Notes: generated by a model not told the origin, from the sequence alone. DNA of 64,000 nt from Dryococelus australis (GCA_029891345.1 CM057009.1:292408966-292472965); one strand, 5' to 3'; shown: positions 16,226 to 29,126, counted from the stretch's first letter. Numbers and translations are program-made.

Positions 16226-17635
16226 ACACCAACATGTATTGCGATAAATGTGATAAAAGGTTATAATGTACTGCACATATTTGTGAAAGTACATTTCATG
16301 TTTCTTAAAATACAGAAACAGAGCATGTATTTACATTAAATTGACGTTAACTTTACATAAATTAGTATTTTCAATTATGGAAATTTTATTAAGAACTTCA
16401 CATTTAATTTTCACAAATTTATATAATCGACCTGCCTGTCAGCTGCTGTTGATAATTGTGCTATTAAGCTGTTACATTGTTTCTAACTACAGTTTTAATT
16501 TTTTTGTACAACAGTTTGATTGTACTTTTACATAATTGCGAAACATTTTCATTAATTTTATAGGCATAAACTCTCAAAGTGGCATAACTTATTTAATGAA
16601 TATCATAACTAGTTATACAACTTTTCTTTCAACTTCGTTGAGTATTGTATGATTCTGAAAGGCATTAATTTGTTATTGTGCAAATATTATAAAACATTTT
16701 TTTTATTTCTACAATTTTTATGTGGAGGTTGATTAATGAAATGCATAGGATACTGAAACAAGAGTTGCAATGAGTGAGATCAAATGGTTAGTTTGATCAT
16801 ATGTGCATTGTTCACTCTTTTTAATTTTTATTCATGTTAAGCATTCCTTGGGGAAAAAGTGGTTTTCGTATTTGTTGGAAGTAAGTTGTAAAGTAAATTT
16901 GGCTTGCAAATTTGCTAAAAATATTTTTTTCAAGTGCCATACATTAAATTAGCTTTTTTATCATAACTTAGTGTGTGTTTCTTAGTCATATTTCAGTTAC
17001 TCTGTTTAAAATTGTTTCCTTTGTTGTGTATAGCTGTTGTATACGTCATGTATGTTCACAGTGGAATGAATTTCGTAAAATAAATTTAAAAAGAAAATTT
17101 CTGAGAGCCTGTCTTTGTGTATGCATCTGTCATTTGTTCTGTGAGTATTAGGAAAAACATACATTATTATCATCATTATAATTTTGGTTGAATAGCCCAT
17201 CTGATCACAGATTTTAATTTTTAATGTGGGAAATCTACCGGAATTCAAAACACAGCTTTAATGGACATTCGGTATATTTTGTAAAGATTACTGGTCCTAA
17301 TTTTCATTAGAATTTTGCAATTGAGTATATTTTAAATATTTTGCTATAGTCTTACACTATAGTGATCAGTACTTCCACTCTTCATTTGAGTAATCCAGAA
17401 TTTATATATTAAATTTGAATTGTGAATTCCACTATTACGTATGAGTAGCTTAATGAATTCAGTTCTACCAATCTGACAAATATATAGTGTTTGCAGAATC
17501 ATTGCCCCTTCTCCCTTTGTAAGTCAAGATTTACTATATGTACTGCTACCATCCTGGCAGTTTGCCAATGCCAATTTTACAGTTTGAACAGTGGGTGCAG
17601 TGAGCTGAAGTTAGTCGAAATATGTGTTTGTTGTG

Positions 17636-17862
17636 TATAGGCTGTTCACGATAAAGTGAGCACTTTTTAAGGCCCTCCCAACAGGTATTAACTAATTATA
17701 AATATATCTTATTGCAGAGTCATGCATTAAATTTTGAGGGTGGGGAAATGTATACACTGTGTTTATTGGTCACATCGAAAAGCAGCACGAAGATGGAAAT
17801 TGGATGAAAGGAAATATTTAGAAGGGCCTTAAAAATGCTCACTTTACCGTGAACAGCCTATA
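17636..17862. mobile_element. MITE with ~38-bp inverted repeats and TA target site
   Basis: The left end (from 17640) reads GGCTGTTCACGATAAAGTGA and continues through CACTTTTTAAGGCCCT. The right end, reverse-complemented from 17858, reads GGCTGTTCACGGTAAAGTGA and continues through CATTTTTAAGGCCCT. That is about 38 bp of inverted repeat with three differences including one single-base gap. Both flanks are TATA, consistent with a TA target-site duplication as made by Tc1/mariner transposases. The 219-bp element has no coding capacity and would be mobilised in trans. The high end-to-end identity suggests a relatively recent insertion for this window. Confidence 0.88.
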
Positions 17863-18008
17863 TCAGGGTGTAGTTGTGCTCTTCTTATTCTGTACACATT
17901 CTAGTATCGACCAGTGATATTACCTTATTGCCCTTTTTCTACATGGCCCTCTGGCCTTGTATCTTTCATCTTTTTTTTCCGCTAAGCATGTAGTGCCATG
18001 TATTGTAG

Positions 18009-18025
18009 TTTTTTTTTTTTTTTTT
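18009..18025. repeat. Poly-T tract
   Basis: A run of 17 T followed by CCCC. One of several long poly-T tracts on the plus strand between 18 and 55 kb. Confidence 0.9.
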
Positions 18026-18738
18026 CCCCAGCTCTTTAAGATGTGGTGTGGCTCTATCTGTATTTTACTTCACATATTTTCATGAGTAATAGCATCAGAG
18101 GTACTTCAATTACACTGTTTTTGTTGTTTTAGTTTCATGTTTCCATATTTTTGGTGAGGTTCAAGAGACCCAATTCAAAGAATAATACTTTAAAGTTCAA
18201 GGAATGTTCCTATCATGTGATTATTGCAGCTTCTGTTCCCTGAATGTCCAGGCACCTACAGTTCGTTGAAATTATTTCTGTTTTCTGGTGGAACTGTGCA
18301 CATCTATTTTATATTCTTCAGTATTTTACTTGGGAACTGTGAACCCTTCTTTCCTTTCTGGGCTCATGCAGCTGTGTACTCATTGTCAGGACACAGCTAG
18401 GTTCTGTGGAACTGTTATTTCCTATTTTGTTTTGAACTATAAACATTCACAAATGAACCTATTATCACAACTGTAATCACTTCAATGTAACTTTTTTAAT
18501 TTCTTTTTTGTGAGAACTATTCTTCCTCAATTTATGAATTATATAGAATTGTATTTTGTTAATCTCAAAAAATTATGTCATGTATAATATAACTTCAAAC
18601 TACATGTCACTACATAATTTCTATGTAACCCATAGCTTAGTTTTATTTGCTTGCTGTGTGCTCTTCCAGTTAATAGATGTTGTAGTTCGTAAAAATTGTT
18701 CTTGTGTGTATGTGCATGTGGAGTGTTCTATCACTAGT

Positions 18739-18754
18739 TCCTCTGTATTTTCAG
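18739..18754 (+). promoter_or_regulatory. 3' splice acceptor of the terminal exon
   Basis: Polypyrimidine tract ending in TTTTCAG immediately before the coding frame at 18755. This is what decides the exon start. Confidence 0.6.
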
Positions 18755-18970
18755 GAAGACTATTTGCTCATATACAGTGCTCTGGAAACATTAGCAGGCA
18801 GCTCGTCAAATATGCCTGCTCCAGTTGCAAACCAAGTCGCGCCTGACCTCTACATGACTGCAAATGGTCATATAAATGGTTTTGCAGGTAATGTAAATGG
18901 AACTGGTAATATGCATTTTCCACCAGAAGGAATAGAGACAGCAACAAGTAGCCAGGAGTCGCCAGCATGA
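18755..18970 (+). CDS. Terminal coding exon of an unidentified gene
   Basis: A pyrimidine-rich tract with CAG (TCCTCTGTATTTTCAG, 18739-18754) is followed by 71 open codons in phase 0 ending in TGA at 18968-18970. The peptide starts EDYLLIYSALETLAGSSS, passes through a Pro/Ala-rich patch, then a Gly/Asn-rich stretch (NGHINGFAGNVNGTGN), and ends TATSSQESPA. It is hydrophilic and probably disordered, like the C-terminal tail of a regulatory, signalling or RNA-binding protein. I do not recognise the family. The good 3' splice site, balanced codon composition amid AT-rich DNA and the following non-coding DNA with AATAAA signals argue for a real last exon. The ATG upstream at 18704 lies in the presumed intron and is not a start. 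Preceding exons would lie left of 18700, and I found none with confidence. Confidence 0.6.
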   Translation, partial: EDYLLIYSALETLAGSSSNMPAPVANQVAPDLYMTANGHINGFAGNVNGTGNMHFPPEGIETATSSQESPA

Positions 18971-19927
18971 ATTTGCTCTCGCTCTCTCGTGCATACTGCA
19001 TGTACACATGCATGCACTTTAACATTCTTGTATCGACTGACTGTGCGTGTTTTTGGTTGTGTTTAGACGTTTTTGAGTGGACGGACTTTACAGCCTATTG
19101 CCGCAATGTGTGTCAGAAAGGAAAATACTGTAATTTGTTTTCTGTTAAAAATGTGTGACATAAGGAAGTGTTTCAATGCCAGTAATAACTTGGAAGTTGT
19201 GGTCAGGCAGTTGTGATTTATGTGACTTCCAATTACTTGACTGTTAGCCAAAACAGTGTTGGGCTTGGTGCCAGTAAATTAATGGGTGTTCAGTTTATTT
19301 ACAAGAAGGACTTCCATCCATTTTAATTTCAATATGTTGTACAGCAGTGATGCTTACAGTGTGTGTGTGTGAGTTAACTTAATGTAATGTAGTTGAGCTT
19401 TGTCATGTACAACAATTAAGAAAAACTATAGACCCTAAGCTGTCTGTACTATGTATCATGAATATTGGCTGCGAAATCTCCCAACTTACCGAGTTAGATT
19501 ATTTTGTCATTGTTTATTTTTGCAGACTTTCTTTTTTCAAAGCCAGATTTATGTGTTAATTGTACTTGTGTGAAGATACAAATAGAAGTAATTATTTCCA
19601 TACTGTGTAATTACATTTACCTTTAGTATGCATTTTTTTGTGAATCTTGAACATGCCTCTGGAAAATTTTTGTTTGTAGATTTATGCTTTCATGGATGTT
19701 ATGTGACCTTACATATATGTGTAGAAATATAATTAGAAAACCATTAAAGTAGGTTACAAAAACATAGTTGTTGAAACTGTTCATAATACTTTAGTTTCAT
19801 GAGTTTCTCTATTGTACCTAATATAATAAATGTATCAGAACAGTGTGTGAAGGTCCGACTGAAACAAAGGGTGTGCAGCTAATATTGGTGTTCATGGTTA
19901 CACGTGCGCATGATAGTATTGAATAAA
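18971..19927 (+). other. Probable 3' UTR of the 18755-18970 exon
   Basis: After the TGA the sequence loses coding character and becomes T-rich. AATAAA hexamers occur at about 19827 and at 19922-19927, and further ones near 20230 and 20386. The actual cleavage site cannot be told from sequence alone; insect 3' UTRs can be several kilobases, so the UTR may run further. Confidence 0.4.
19922..19927 (+). terminator. Candidate polyadenylation signal AATAAA
   Basis: Canonical hexamer about 950 bases after the stop codon at 18968-18970. It is one of several candidates and AT-rich DNA gives many by chance. Confidence 0.3.
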
Positions 19928-22900
19928 ATGGCTTGTCCTTGCTGTCATGTACAGTAATAGAAACTCACATTCCAGTTCTTCTATGTTCTCAATGTCCTGC
20001 CTAAAACAGTCACTACAGCTCTGTAATTTCTGCAAACATTTTCCACAGAACAGTATTATAAGAACCTTTGTTTTGCTGATTTTTCAGTTTGTTTTGTTGT
20101 AATTCCTTTAATAATTGTGTGTGAATAATTTTTTCAATTAAAAAACAAGTAATTTAAAAGATGTATGATTCCAGTCCCATAATTTAACTGTCTTTTAAAG
20201 AGCAGGAAGTAATTTTTTAAACAAGTCCACAAAATAAATTTTTTATCATAAGTAATTGAATTAGACTTGATGTACAAAGTATTGTTTGTTAAAAATAATT
20301 CATGGTGTTTACCTCTTCAAGCTGCAAAGTAATTGCAATGAAAATACGTGTGATCAAACTTGACACATGTAATACTACATTTGAGGAATAAATAATCTAG
20401 AGAGGCTATGGAATTAATAGTAAAGACTAGCAAACTCAAAGAAATTTTCTTAAGAATGATCTTTACATAATTGAAGTAATCATGAAAATTCCATATTTTG
20501 TGTCATTTGTTTAACAATTAAAAATTTGAATTGACATGTTTGTAAACGAGAGTATAAGTTCAAAATGTACTTTTTATAGAAATGGATAATAACACAAAAC
20601 AATATGGGATAAAAGTAGCCAGAACTGACCAAATTTTTCAGAGCTTCTTTATAAAGAAGGTATTTTTATTTGGTGTATTTTAAAAAATACAACCATGTGT
20701 AGGAAATAGAAAAACTTGTTTACATTTAACAGTATATTCTATTGCTTTTGTTTCCAACCTTCATATTTAGGTTCACCAGAAGGTTTCTTGGGGCTTGCGG
20801 TAAAAATATTGGATAAGGTCTCCATTTCCTCCAGTTCAGCAGTGATTTATAAACAGTATTTTCACTGCTATAAAACAGTATATGTAGGTTAACAGGGTAG
20901 TGAGTTAGAAAAGTACAAGAAAACATTTACAGAAATATCAAGGGGCCACTTTCTAGCATCTGAAGCATAATGTGTCGACTGCTCCTCTTATGTCTCGTGC
21001 CCCACCACATGCTTTTCTTGCACTTATAGACACTGTTGATGTTTATCATAATTCCAAAGAATGTTTACTGTAATACTTATTTCAAAATGCTTCATTAATC
21101 TAATTTAAACTTCTTTAGTAGCAGATCACAGCAAGAATGAAATCTGTTTTAGTGTGACTGAATGTATATTCAAAAGTTATGTACTGGTAGAGGAATCATT
21201 TCAGTTCAATAATGCCTTTCCTTTCCATGTTTAACAGCATATTTTAATTGCAATATAAACTTGTCTAGTCCATGGACACACTTCATTATTATTATTATTA
21301 GTTCACTGTTTTTCTCACAGTAATGAGATTTTTCAACAAATCAATTTTCTATTATTAACAACTTTGAAATTGTATAGTCACCCCTTCAATGTACAGCAAT
21401 TGCTTAAGAAAATCTTCGATTGCTACCCAACACTGGCAAGACATTGTTAACATGTTGTATATGGAACATGCATAGTAAGTGTTATGTTGGAATGTTAAAC
21501 TTCAGTGTTGTGTGTTAATATGTCTGTGTATGCATACTTGTGTATAAATATATTTTATTTTATGTTTAATGTAATATACAATGTAATTATGTACTAAGAA
21601 ATTGTATTGTAAATCATTGTTTCTTTACTTTTATGTGATGCAACAAATACAACATATACAGTCAGCAGTAGATACACTGATTTCTGATAAAAATTATAAT
21701 TTCAGTGAGTATTAGGTATTCATTGTATAGTGGATATGTTACAAATGTTTCTTTTAGACACTTTGTTAGAGTGAGTTTGGGTTTTGTATCCAATGAATGC
21801 CATTATTATTGTTTGCAGAAATGTTTTTAGCAATTTAGAGAACATTTTTGTGCATATATTAAGTTAACATTCCCTGTCAATGCAACATGATGTAGAGCAG
21901 ACGTCTGCATAAAGGTTTGGGCACAGAAGGGTTACAAGACATTCTGTGTGCTTGCTGCAAAACTGCTGTGCTGCTAGTGCAAACAAGATAAAGAAATCAT
22001 AAAAAAAATTGAACTGCCAAAGAAAACATTCCATAATGATTATGGATGTTGGCAAGGCTTTTTGTCATTTAACACGTTTTATTCTAGTATTTACACCTTG
22101 TTAAGTATGCTGAAAAGCAGCATTATTTTTTTTTTTTTTTTTCCCCCAGTTAAAAACAGTTTGCCCTAAATTTAACGTATTTTATAGTTGCAAAACAAGG
22201 AAGTACCAGTTTAAACAGACAACTAAGCAACTGTCTGATTAAACTTGTATTTGCCTTGTTTTACAATCATAAAACACATTTAGGTCAAACATTGCATGAA
22301 TGAAACAAGAGGAAGTTTACTTGGTTTTTTATGTATGTATATGTGTAAAATGGTGCCTCATTGTGTAATATACTGATACGAATGTTACAGTGTTGAACTT
22401 TAACACCCACATATTAATACACTAAAATTTAATAATATGTATTTCTTAAACAATGGATAAGAGAAGGAAGGAATATATTTCAAGCAAGAATGCTGTTCAA
22501 AGTTTTGCCTCAATTATTTTAATTTTTATTTTGTGAATACTTAGAAAAATTATGTGATAGGCTCAAATAATTGAAACTTTAAGTTTTATACTATTATCTG
22601 TAAGTTCAGTGAAAATCTGTGCAGCCTAAATAAAAGACATATCTGTTAAACAAACCACTCACATTTCAAATTAAACCTAATGTCATAACTTGTGGCATAT
22701 AAAATTGCTGGTAACTTGCTAGAAACACACAACTCTGACACAGAAAGTCTCATTTTTTGTTATAAGTGTATTGAAAGTGGTCTTTTCATAATAATTTCAA
22801 GGGAAATTAGTTTTTCCTTTAATTAAAAATGTTCTTTATGTGCTGTAAAAATATTTGCATGACATCAAGTCGTATGTTTAAGTTGTCTGCAATAATGATA

Positions 22901-25721
22901 TATTCAGTGTGATCAACATAGAAAAAATATATATATATTTATATATAGACACACACACATACACAGTAGAACTCCATTACAACATCTTTCAAGAATTCAG
23001 TAAAGTAAAATGTTAGTTGCAGGAAATTGATTTGCACCTGTAGGGGCATTTCAATGCAAAACAACATTTTAATGCAATAATTTGTGTACATAAATAGACG
23101 GTCAGTAGTTATTTAAATGATTTTTGTAATGTATTTTTTTAAATAACTTTATTTTATTTATATATTGAGGAAAATAAATTATATTGCAAGTATAAAATAT
23201 AGGAGTAAATTCCTATCATTTTCACTTTACAACGAAATCTGTCAGTTTTTGCTTGGCTTGTTTCTTTCTGCCACCTCTATGTAGTTCTCCATTTGCACAA
23301 AAAAAAACACTTATAATTTTGTTAGGTACACCAGTTTGAATGTTCAATGAAGTCGCATATAACATAAGGTCTAAGGTGAACTGGAAGCACTATTTTATTC
23401 CGAAGTTCTTAAACGCCATCTAAATAATGTGATAAAAATATTATCAGGAATATTTGGATTCCATGAGATCACAGCATCATCAACTAATGAATGTTGTCTT
23501 CATACACAATACACAATTAAGTGAGTTCTGGAGGCTTGCCTACACATCTGCTGTTGGTCATGATCTTAGTCATATTCAGGATCACCACCTCTAAAATTCA
23601 CTGTATATATAATGATAAGTTTTGTGGAGGAATGGCAGGACCATAAAATAATAGTATGTATAATATGTAAGCATTTTCAGCAAAATGTCAACAATTTTGC
23701 AATCATTTAAGTGTACAACCTTGACTCTTAGGCAAGGTTCGTTACAGCCTAACAACCTTAATGTATGGGAAGAAGGAATTTTCACTGGAAATATATGAAT
23801 TAGTTTTTTATATTTCTTAAGTAATCAGAAGTTTCAGACAAAGAAATTAAGTGGTCAGACTTTAAAAACATTACATTATTTTTTTTTAATATGCCATGTT
23901 GGGGATTAGCGCAGGTTTTTAATTTATCACTAAACACAGGACAATCAACAGTTAGCTCTAAATTATGTTATTTTAAACTTACTATTGGTATACTTGCATG
24001 TTTTAACCCCTTATAGCCTAGTCAAGTTAAGTTTTACCCATAAATAAATCATCTAAAGCTGAATTTTGGCACATGCTGATTGTGCTATCAGATAGTTCAT
24101 TCCAACCCAAAATATCCTTTATGTGCTCCTCACTTTGTAACATGGAATAGAGCATTATGTTTTTGCGGTCACCTGTTAATGGAAATTTTCATTGAAAAAA
24201 ATTGCTACCAGATTACTACTTATTCAATCACAAAAATATGCTTGATGTAATTATAGATGCTTTAATTAATTTATTTATTTATTTTTAAGAAACATAGACA
24301 CAATGCTTTTGTAAATATAAATTTATGACTTTCTTACTGCACTGTGACACAGCAGCAGTAAGTAAAATTACGACATATTATTTGATTATGATTAGCTTTG
24401 TTCGATGGAACAATTTAATTATCAAATTTTGCCTTATATGTGATTCAGAAAATATACTAATATGCATTAGTTTTCCGTAGTCATTGTTCTTGCAATGTAT
24501 TGTTACATCTTACATGTTATGTTTAATATCGCCCCCACTGGTGCTACATTGTTATGCTGCTACGCAACGTATTTGTAAAATATTGATGTGCTCCATTTCA
24601 CAGATGTTTTGGAAATTCTAATAATTATGCGGAGCACAAATAAATAAATAGAGGTGAATAACTTTTCAGCAGACTACCAACAGTAGCTTGTCCTGGCAAC
24701 ATAAAATATTTTTTTATTCATTAGGGAAAATGTTATAAGAAGTCATTTTGTTTACTCACACATGCTAAGACAATTTGTGTGTACGTTTTACTGGAAAAAA
24801 AATTGTCCAAAACATTTTGAAACTGACACAATTAACAATTTTAATGTCGCACACAATATGACACATTGCCAGTCAACAGAGTAAATGCCTGCACTCTAGC
24901 AGCAATACATAAGCTACACCTTAGAACACACACAGAAATAGCCAATGTGAAGGCCTTATGTTATCTCATAGGCAACGCCTTAAAATTCTCATTGTCCGAG
25001 ACAGGAAATAATACACTAAACAGCCCTTTTAAAACAATCTACAAAATGGTTACCTGCATTGTAGGGGTACTATGATGGTTCCCTGACTAGGAAAAGGAAT
25101 CCTTTAAGCCATCATTCCTCTTTGCAGTTGCTTCTCTTAAATTTGAAATGATTTTCTGAAACAGACTGTACTTAAAAGTCCAAAATTAAGAAAACTGTTA
25201 TCTATTACACATTTTGCTGAGGTATCCATTCTCACAGGGTCACATTTCAGTATTTATAACTCAGACACTAGATATACAATTGGAGAGGGCACAAAATGGA
25301 CAACAATTTTCGTGTTGAGTTATGTTTGCCTGATATTAATTTTAGAGCAGCTAGAGCCAATAGTCTGACATTATTTCAAAGAAGTTTTAATTGTGGATAT
25401 TTATTTGTTTTCTAGAAATATTTTGCAACATTAATTTTCATATAAATGGGACAGCAATATGTTTGATAAGGTTTCCTCTTTAATTTGGACCAACCAGAGT
25501 TCAATCGCACTATCTGTTGCATAATAGTATGAGATAGAGTAAAATACTCCAAATATGGGACCCCAGGAACTTTAATGGCCTAAAAATTTAGGACGCGAAC
25601 ACGAGAAAATCTGCGTATTTTGTTATGTTGTTCACCAAGGTTAGTAGTATCACTGTGCCAAAATTCAGCTTTACATTATTTTTTGTGTGTTTAGGTCGTG
25701 TGTGAGCTAACTTGACAGGGC
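19928..25721. other. AT-rich non-coding DNA, no gene recognised
   Basis: No protein-family match on either strand. Visible items are a 17-base poly-T at 22126-22142, a short AT repeat at 22927-22947, and a pogo-like sequence CAGTAGAACTCCATTACAAC at about 22974 without a convincing partner end. Frames such as 20926-20726 and 23785-23591 look arbitrary. The stretch could be long 3' UTR or intergenic DNA. Confidence 0.45.
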
Positions 25722-25874
25722 TGTTAAACTATTATGTACAACAATGCGTGCACATCGCCATGACTGCCGCCCAGCTACCAGCTTTTAGTGTTTTTTTATT
25801 TGGCTGCTGTTGTTGCTAACCTACACAACTAACATACTACATAACCTAATTCTAGATGAACACATTACAAAACA
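25722..25874 (-). repeat. 3' LTR of the Gypsy relic
   Basis: Matches 29232-29387 in the same orientation: both contain AACTATTATGTA, GCTTTTAGTGTTT, TTATTTGGCTGCTG, a shared ACACAACTAACATACTACAT, and CTAGATGAACACA. Ends fall at TG and CA within a few bases. This is the element's downstream LTR because the element reads on the minus strand. Confidence 0.85.
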
Positions 25875-25985
25875 GTTCCTCCCCGTTTAAAATGTGACGA
25901 AATCATCCAGCTTTCTTAGGGGCACATGCTGTCATGTCGCAGCTCTGCCCCGAATATTTCCTTGAGCTTTACTCGCACAAAACCC

Positions 25986-26500
25986 TCAGAAGGGGGAATA
26001 TTCTCGGGAAGCAGCTGAACCATTTGCCTCTTCTGACTTTTCCGAAGCTACACACTGCCCTGAAGCTTTCACTTCACCTGCAGCTGTGGAATCCTCCCTG
26101 GTGTTCTGGTGGGTTGCAGCCGATGTTCCAGCACCCATTGATGCAGAACATTGTGGATCTCCACTGCTGTGAGCGATCCAGGGCCCAAACTGGTGTAACA
26201 CACTGGTTGCTGTCTGCACTCTGTCGGAAACTGCTTCTTTGGCCTTAGAATCTGACACTGGTTGACAACTTCTCCATTGCAGATGGTCTACATGCCTTTT
26301 TGTTAGAATTGCCCTGCTCATCTGTGGCAAGGTAAATCAACCATTCTTCCTCCTCACTGACCCAGCCCAGTATTCATTTGAAGCCACTCACGTAGTTGCG
26401 CAGCTATATGGCCTCTCCCACACTAAAGTGTCGAGTCTCTGTCTGTACCTGGATGCAGTTGGCCAGAACCATCTGTAGTGGTTGTCACGTTAATAACTCT
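25986..26500 (-). pseudogene. Gypsy integrase C-terminal and tail region
   Basis: On the minus strand the frame gives TRHFSVGEAIWLRNYVSG then FKWILGWV, matching the FxVGDxVWxRNY...W.PG.V fold that follows the integrase core. It ends LTKRHVDHLQWRSC, the usual close of this domain. A Ser/Thr/Ala-rich tail of about 80 residues follows, as in K02A2.6-type polyproteins. Frame changes separate it from the core at 26512-27200. Confidence 0.7.
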
Positions 26501-26511
26501 GCAGGAGTCTG

Positions 26512-27200
26512 CTAGGTATTATTTTCCCCTTGTGGGGTTGTCCGCCAAGCTAATAACATTTGTGCCAACCGTGTTTGCCAGTCACGTTCAATAACTTTTC
26601 GTAACTTCTGCTTCTCTGTTTGTACAGTCCTTTCAGCCAACCCATTACTAGAAGGATGGTATGTGGGAGAAAAAACAATTTCTGTACCATTATTCCTCAC
26701 TAACCCTGCCATTTCTTGAGATCGGAATGCAGTCCCATTGTCTGCTACAAGGACGTCTGGAGTCCATGGCAACTGAACATATCGCGCAGCTCCTGAATGA
26801 CTAATATGGCCAACAGACTTCCGACTCTACAGACTTCAGACCATTTGGAAAAGACATCAATGACTATTATAAAGACTGAACCTTAAAATGGGCAGGCAAA
26901 ATCAATCAATGTGCAACTGCGACCACGGTTTATCTAGTTTTGGCCAGGCAACCATTTTCACTTTGGGATGGTTATTTTGGCACTACTGGCAAATGATGCA
27001 ATCCTTTACCACCTGCTTGATGGCTGAATCCAGTTTTGGCCACCAGAAATTCGGGCAACTTCTTTCATATGCACTATGCCATTATGTTGAGCATGCAGTA
27101 GATTCATAACCTCTGAATGCAGCTGGGATTGAATCACAACCCATTTTCCCCACACAACAAACACTCTTTATGTTTAGACGGTTCTTGACTGCACACAAAA
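26512..27200 (-). pseudogene. Gypsy integrase zinc finger and DDE core
   Basis: In sense order: zinc-binding region with NFWWPKLDSAIKQVVKDC then IICQ; core first Asp in HIDFACPF and FSKWSEV; second Asp in VLVADNGTAFRSQE; then SPTYHPSSNGLAERTVQT carrying the catalytic Glu. All three DDE residues are individually visible, but stops and frameshifts (for example after ACPF) break the protein. The longest intact frame is 26772-26512. Its role would have been chromosomal insertion of the cDNA. Confidence 0.85.
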
Positions 27201-27236
27201 TATGCCTGCATTTCCAAAGCCACTTTCATTGGCCAT

Positions 27237-27860
27237 CTACTTCAGAACCTTAGACAGTAATGTGTCCTTACCTCTGTCTGCTGCTATTGTACCTGTGTCT
27301 ATCAACACCTCTATTGACTCTTCCAACATGAGAATGTCACTTGGTGCTGGTACCTCGAACGCTGGTGCCTGGAGCAGAAGTCTGTTGAGAACATCTGCAC
27401 TTTGTATCTGGTGTCCTGCCCTGTATTTCAACTCAAAATCCTACATCCCCAACATGAGACTCCATCACAACAACCGAGGGTATATTGTGTCTGGAAGGGA
27501 CTGCTTGGGATGGAGCAGTTGCAAGAGAGGTTTATGATCCGTAACAATGAACTTCCTACCAATCACATATTGTTTGAACTTGCTTACTTCAAAAACCACA
27601 GCCAGGACTTCTTTGTCCACCTGTGCATAGTTTCACTTTCTGTTCTGTAGGGTGCTAGAGCCAAATGCTATTGGGGCTTCCCTTCCATCACCCTGGGCCA
27701 GTATCGCTCCTACACCATACTCTGAGGCTTCACACGTCAAAATTATGGACTCTTTGAGGTCACAATGTGTCAGTACCTGCTCTGGCTGCAGCAGTTGCAT
27801 GGCATCTTTGAAATGCCTTACTGTGTGCTTCTGTCCAATGCCGTGGAGTATATGCATTTA
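27237..27860 (-). pseudogene. Gypsy RNase H domain, frameshifted
   Basis: The frame from 27857 shows VLTHCDLKESIILTCEASEY then GVGAILAQGDGREAPIAFGS, the RNase H opening (the usual CDAS is CEAS here). Then SKFKQYVIGRKFIVTDHKPL, and in another frame YRAGHQIQSADVLNRL, the RNase H end that typically reads Y.PG..I..AD.LSRL. Frame changes within the domain make it non-functional. Confidence 0.85.
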
Positions 27861-28089
27861 ATAATTGGTGCAGCGGCTCCAACTCTTCTGCCTTGTTGTA
27901 AAGGAACCTCTCATAGACGTTCAAAAGTCTGAGAAAGTCCTAGTTTTTTGTTTTTCAGTTCCGGTGAATCATGCACAGCATCCACCATACTGGACAAGGG
28001 ATGAATACCTAGCTGGTCGATTCTGTGCCCAGGAACACCACAGAAACCACTCCAAACACACATTTGGCTATTTTCAATCAGAGTCCTGA

Positions 28090-28620
28090 TCGTTGCAGCC
28101 TTTCTAGAACATGAAGCACCCGACTCTAGTGCTCTCCATCCTCTCCTCCCAATGTCAGTATATCGTCAAGCAATACTACCGTTCCTGGTATGCCAGCAAG
28201 CAGAGTATCCACTAATTTTTGGAATATTTCTGGATCACTGCTAACCCGAATGGCAGTCCCTTGACCTTGAAAACCCCTTTCATAGTATTAACTGTAAGCA
28301 GTTGGGCTGTTGCCAAATCTACTGCTACCTGCAAATACGTTTTCTCCAAATTAAGCTTGTTGAATAGTTGCTCTCCCTCCAGTCCTGCTATTGCCTCGTT
28401 AACTGGGGACAGTGAATACACACAGGTGGCACATACAGTGTTTACTGTTCCCTTATAATTCCCACACAGCCGAATTGTGCCATCCGTTTTTAAAAAGTGT
28501 ACTAAAGGTGTTGCCCATTCTGAAAAATTTACAGGTTCATAAACCCCCTCTGTACCAATCTCTATTTTTCCTGACTTACCTTGTCTCTCGATGTAAAGGG
28601 TATTGGCTAGCCCTTTTTAA
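28090..28620 (-). pseudogene. Gypsy reverse transcriptase domain, frameshifted
   Basis: Ordered RT landmarks on the minus strand: YEPVNFSEWATPLVHFLKTD then GTIRLCGNYKGTVN; QLFNKLNLEKTYLQVAVD (the usual first catalytic Asp of KLDL is Asn); LLTVNTMKGVFKVKGLPFGL; then VVLLDDILTLGGE, the active-site DD. A region like the thumb start (GIHPLSS) follows at about 27995. Several frameshifts and an in-frame stop after GEDGEH. The Asn for Asp change would itself remove polymerase activity. Confidence 0.88.
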
Positions 28621-28810
28621 ACACAGGGATGCAGTCTTGTGGAAATTTAATGGTAACCTGTGGGCCCACATATTTTCCCAGTTCATCTGTTTTGAACACT
28701 GCTGGGAACTTGCTAACAAGCCAGTCTACCATGTCATCCCGAACTTTGTTTAACCCAATCAATTTAATTCCAAGTGGCTCGAATCAATTATGTCCCAACA
28801 AGTTTGGCCC

Positions 28811-29038
28811 TCATCCTTGCACCACAACTAACTCCAGCGTAACTGTCTTAACTTGTATTGCAACATCCTTGACCTTCAGCACTTTTAAATGTTCACTGGA
28901 CCATGTACGCAATACCACATTTCCCTTTTTCAAAGGTGGCTCACTGGGCCACAAAAACTTGTATGTGCGCAAGCTGATAATGGAACAGCCTGCCCCAGTG
29001 TCAACTTCCATGCTCACCGGTTGTCCATTGAACAGCAC
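28811..29038 (-). pseudogene. Gypsy aspartic protease remnant
   Basis: A 75-codon frame with VSMEVDTGAGCSIIS contains the D-T-G-A active-site motif of retroviral-type proteases, preceded by a Gly-Gln-Pro turn and followed by LVVVQG near its end, where the second structural half begins. Length is close to the N-terminal three quarters of such proteases. The initiator-like ATG is not meaningful because this is part of a polyprotein. Confidence 0.8.
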
Positions 29039-29109
29039 TTTGATGCACTATGACTTTCTATGTGATTGCTCCTGCATATTGTACAAACTATATTCTGAAC
29101 GTGCGTGTG

Positions 29110-29126
29110 TTTTTTTTTTTTTTTTT
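29110..29126. repeat. Poly-T tract
   Basis: T run inside the Gypsy relic between the protease and the 5' LTR. Confidence 0.85.

Noticed and set aside
22974-23375. Pogo-like element starting CAGTAGAACTCCATTACAAC
   Set aside because: The best candidate partner near 23340-23375 matches poorly when reverse-complemented, so only a possible lone end is seen.
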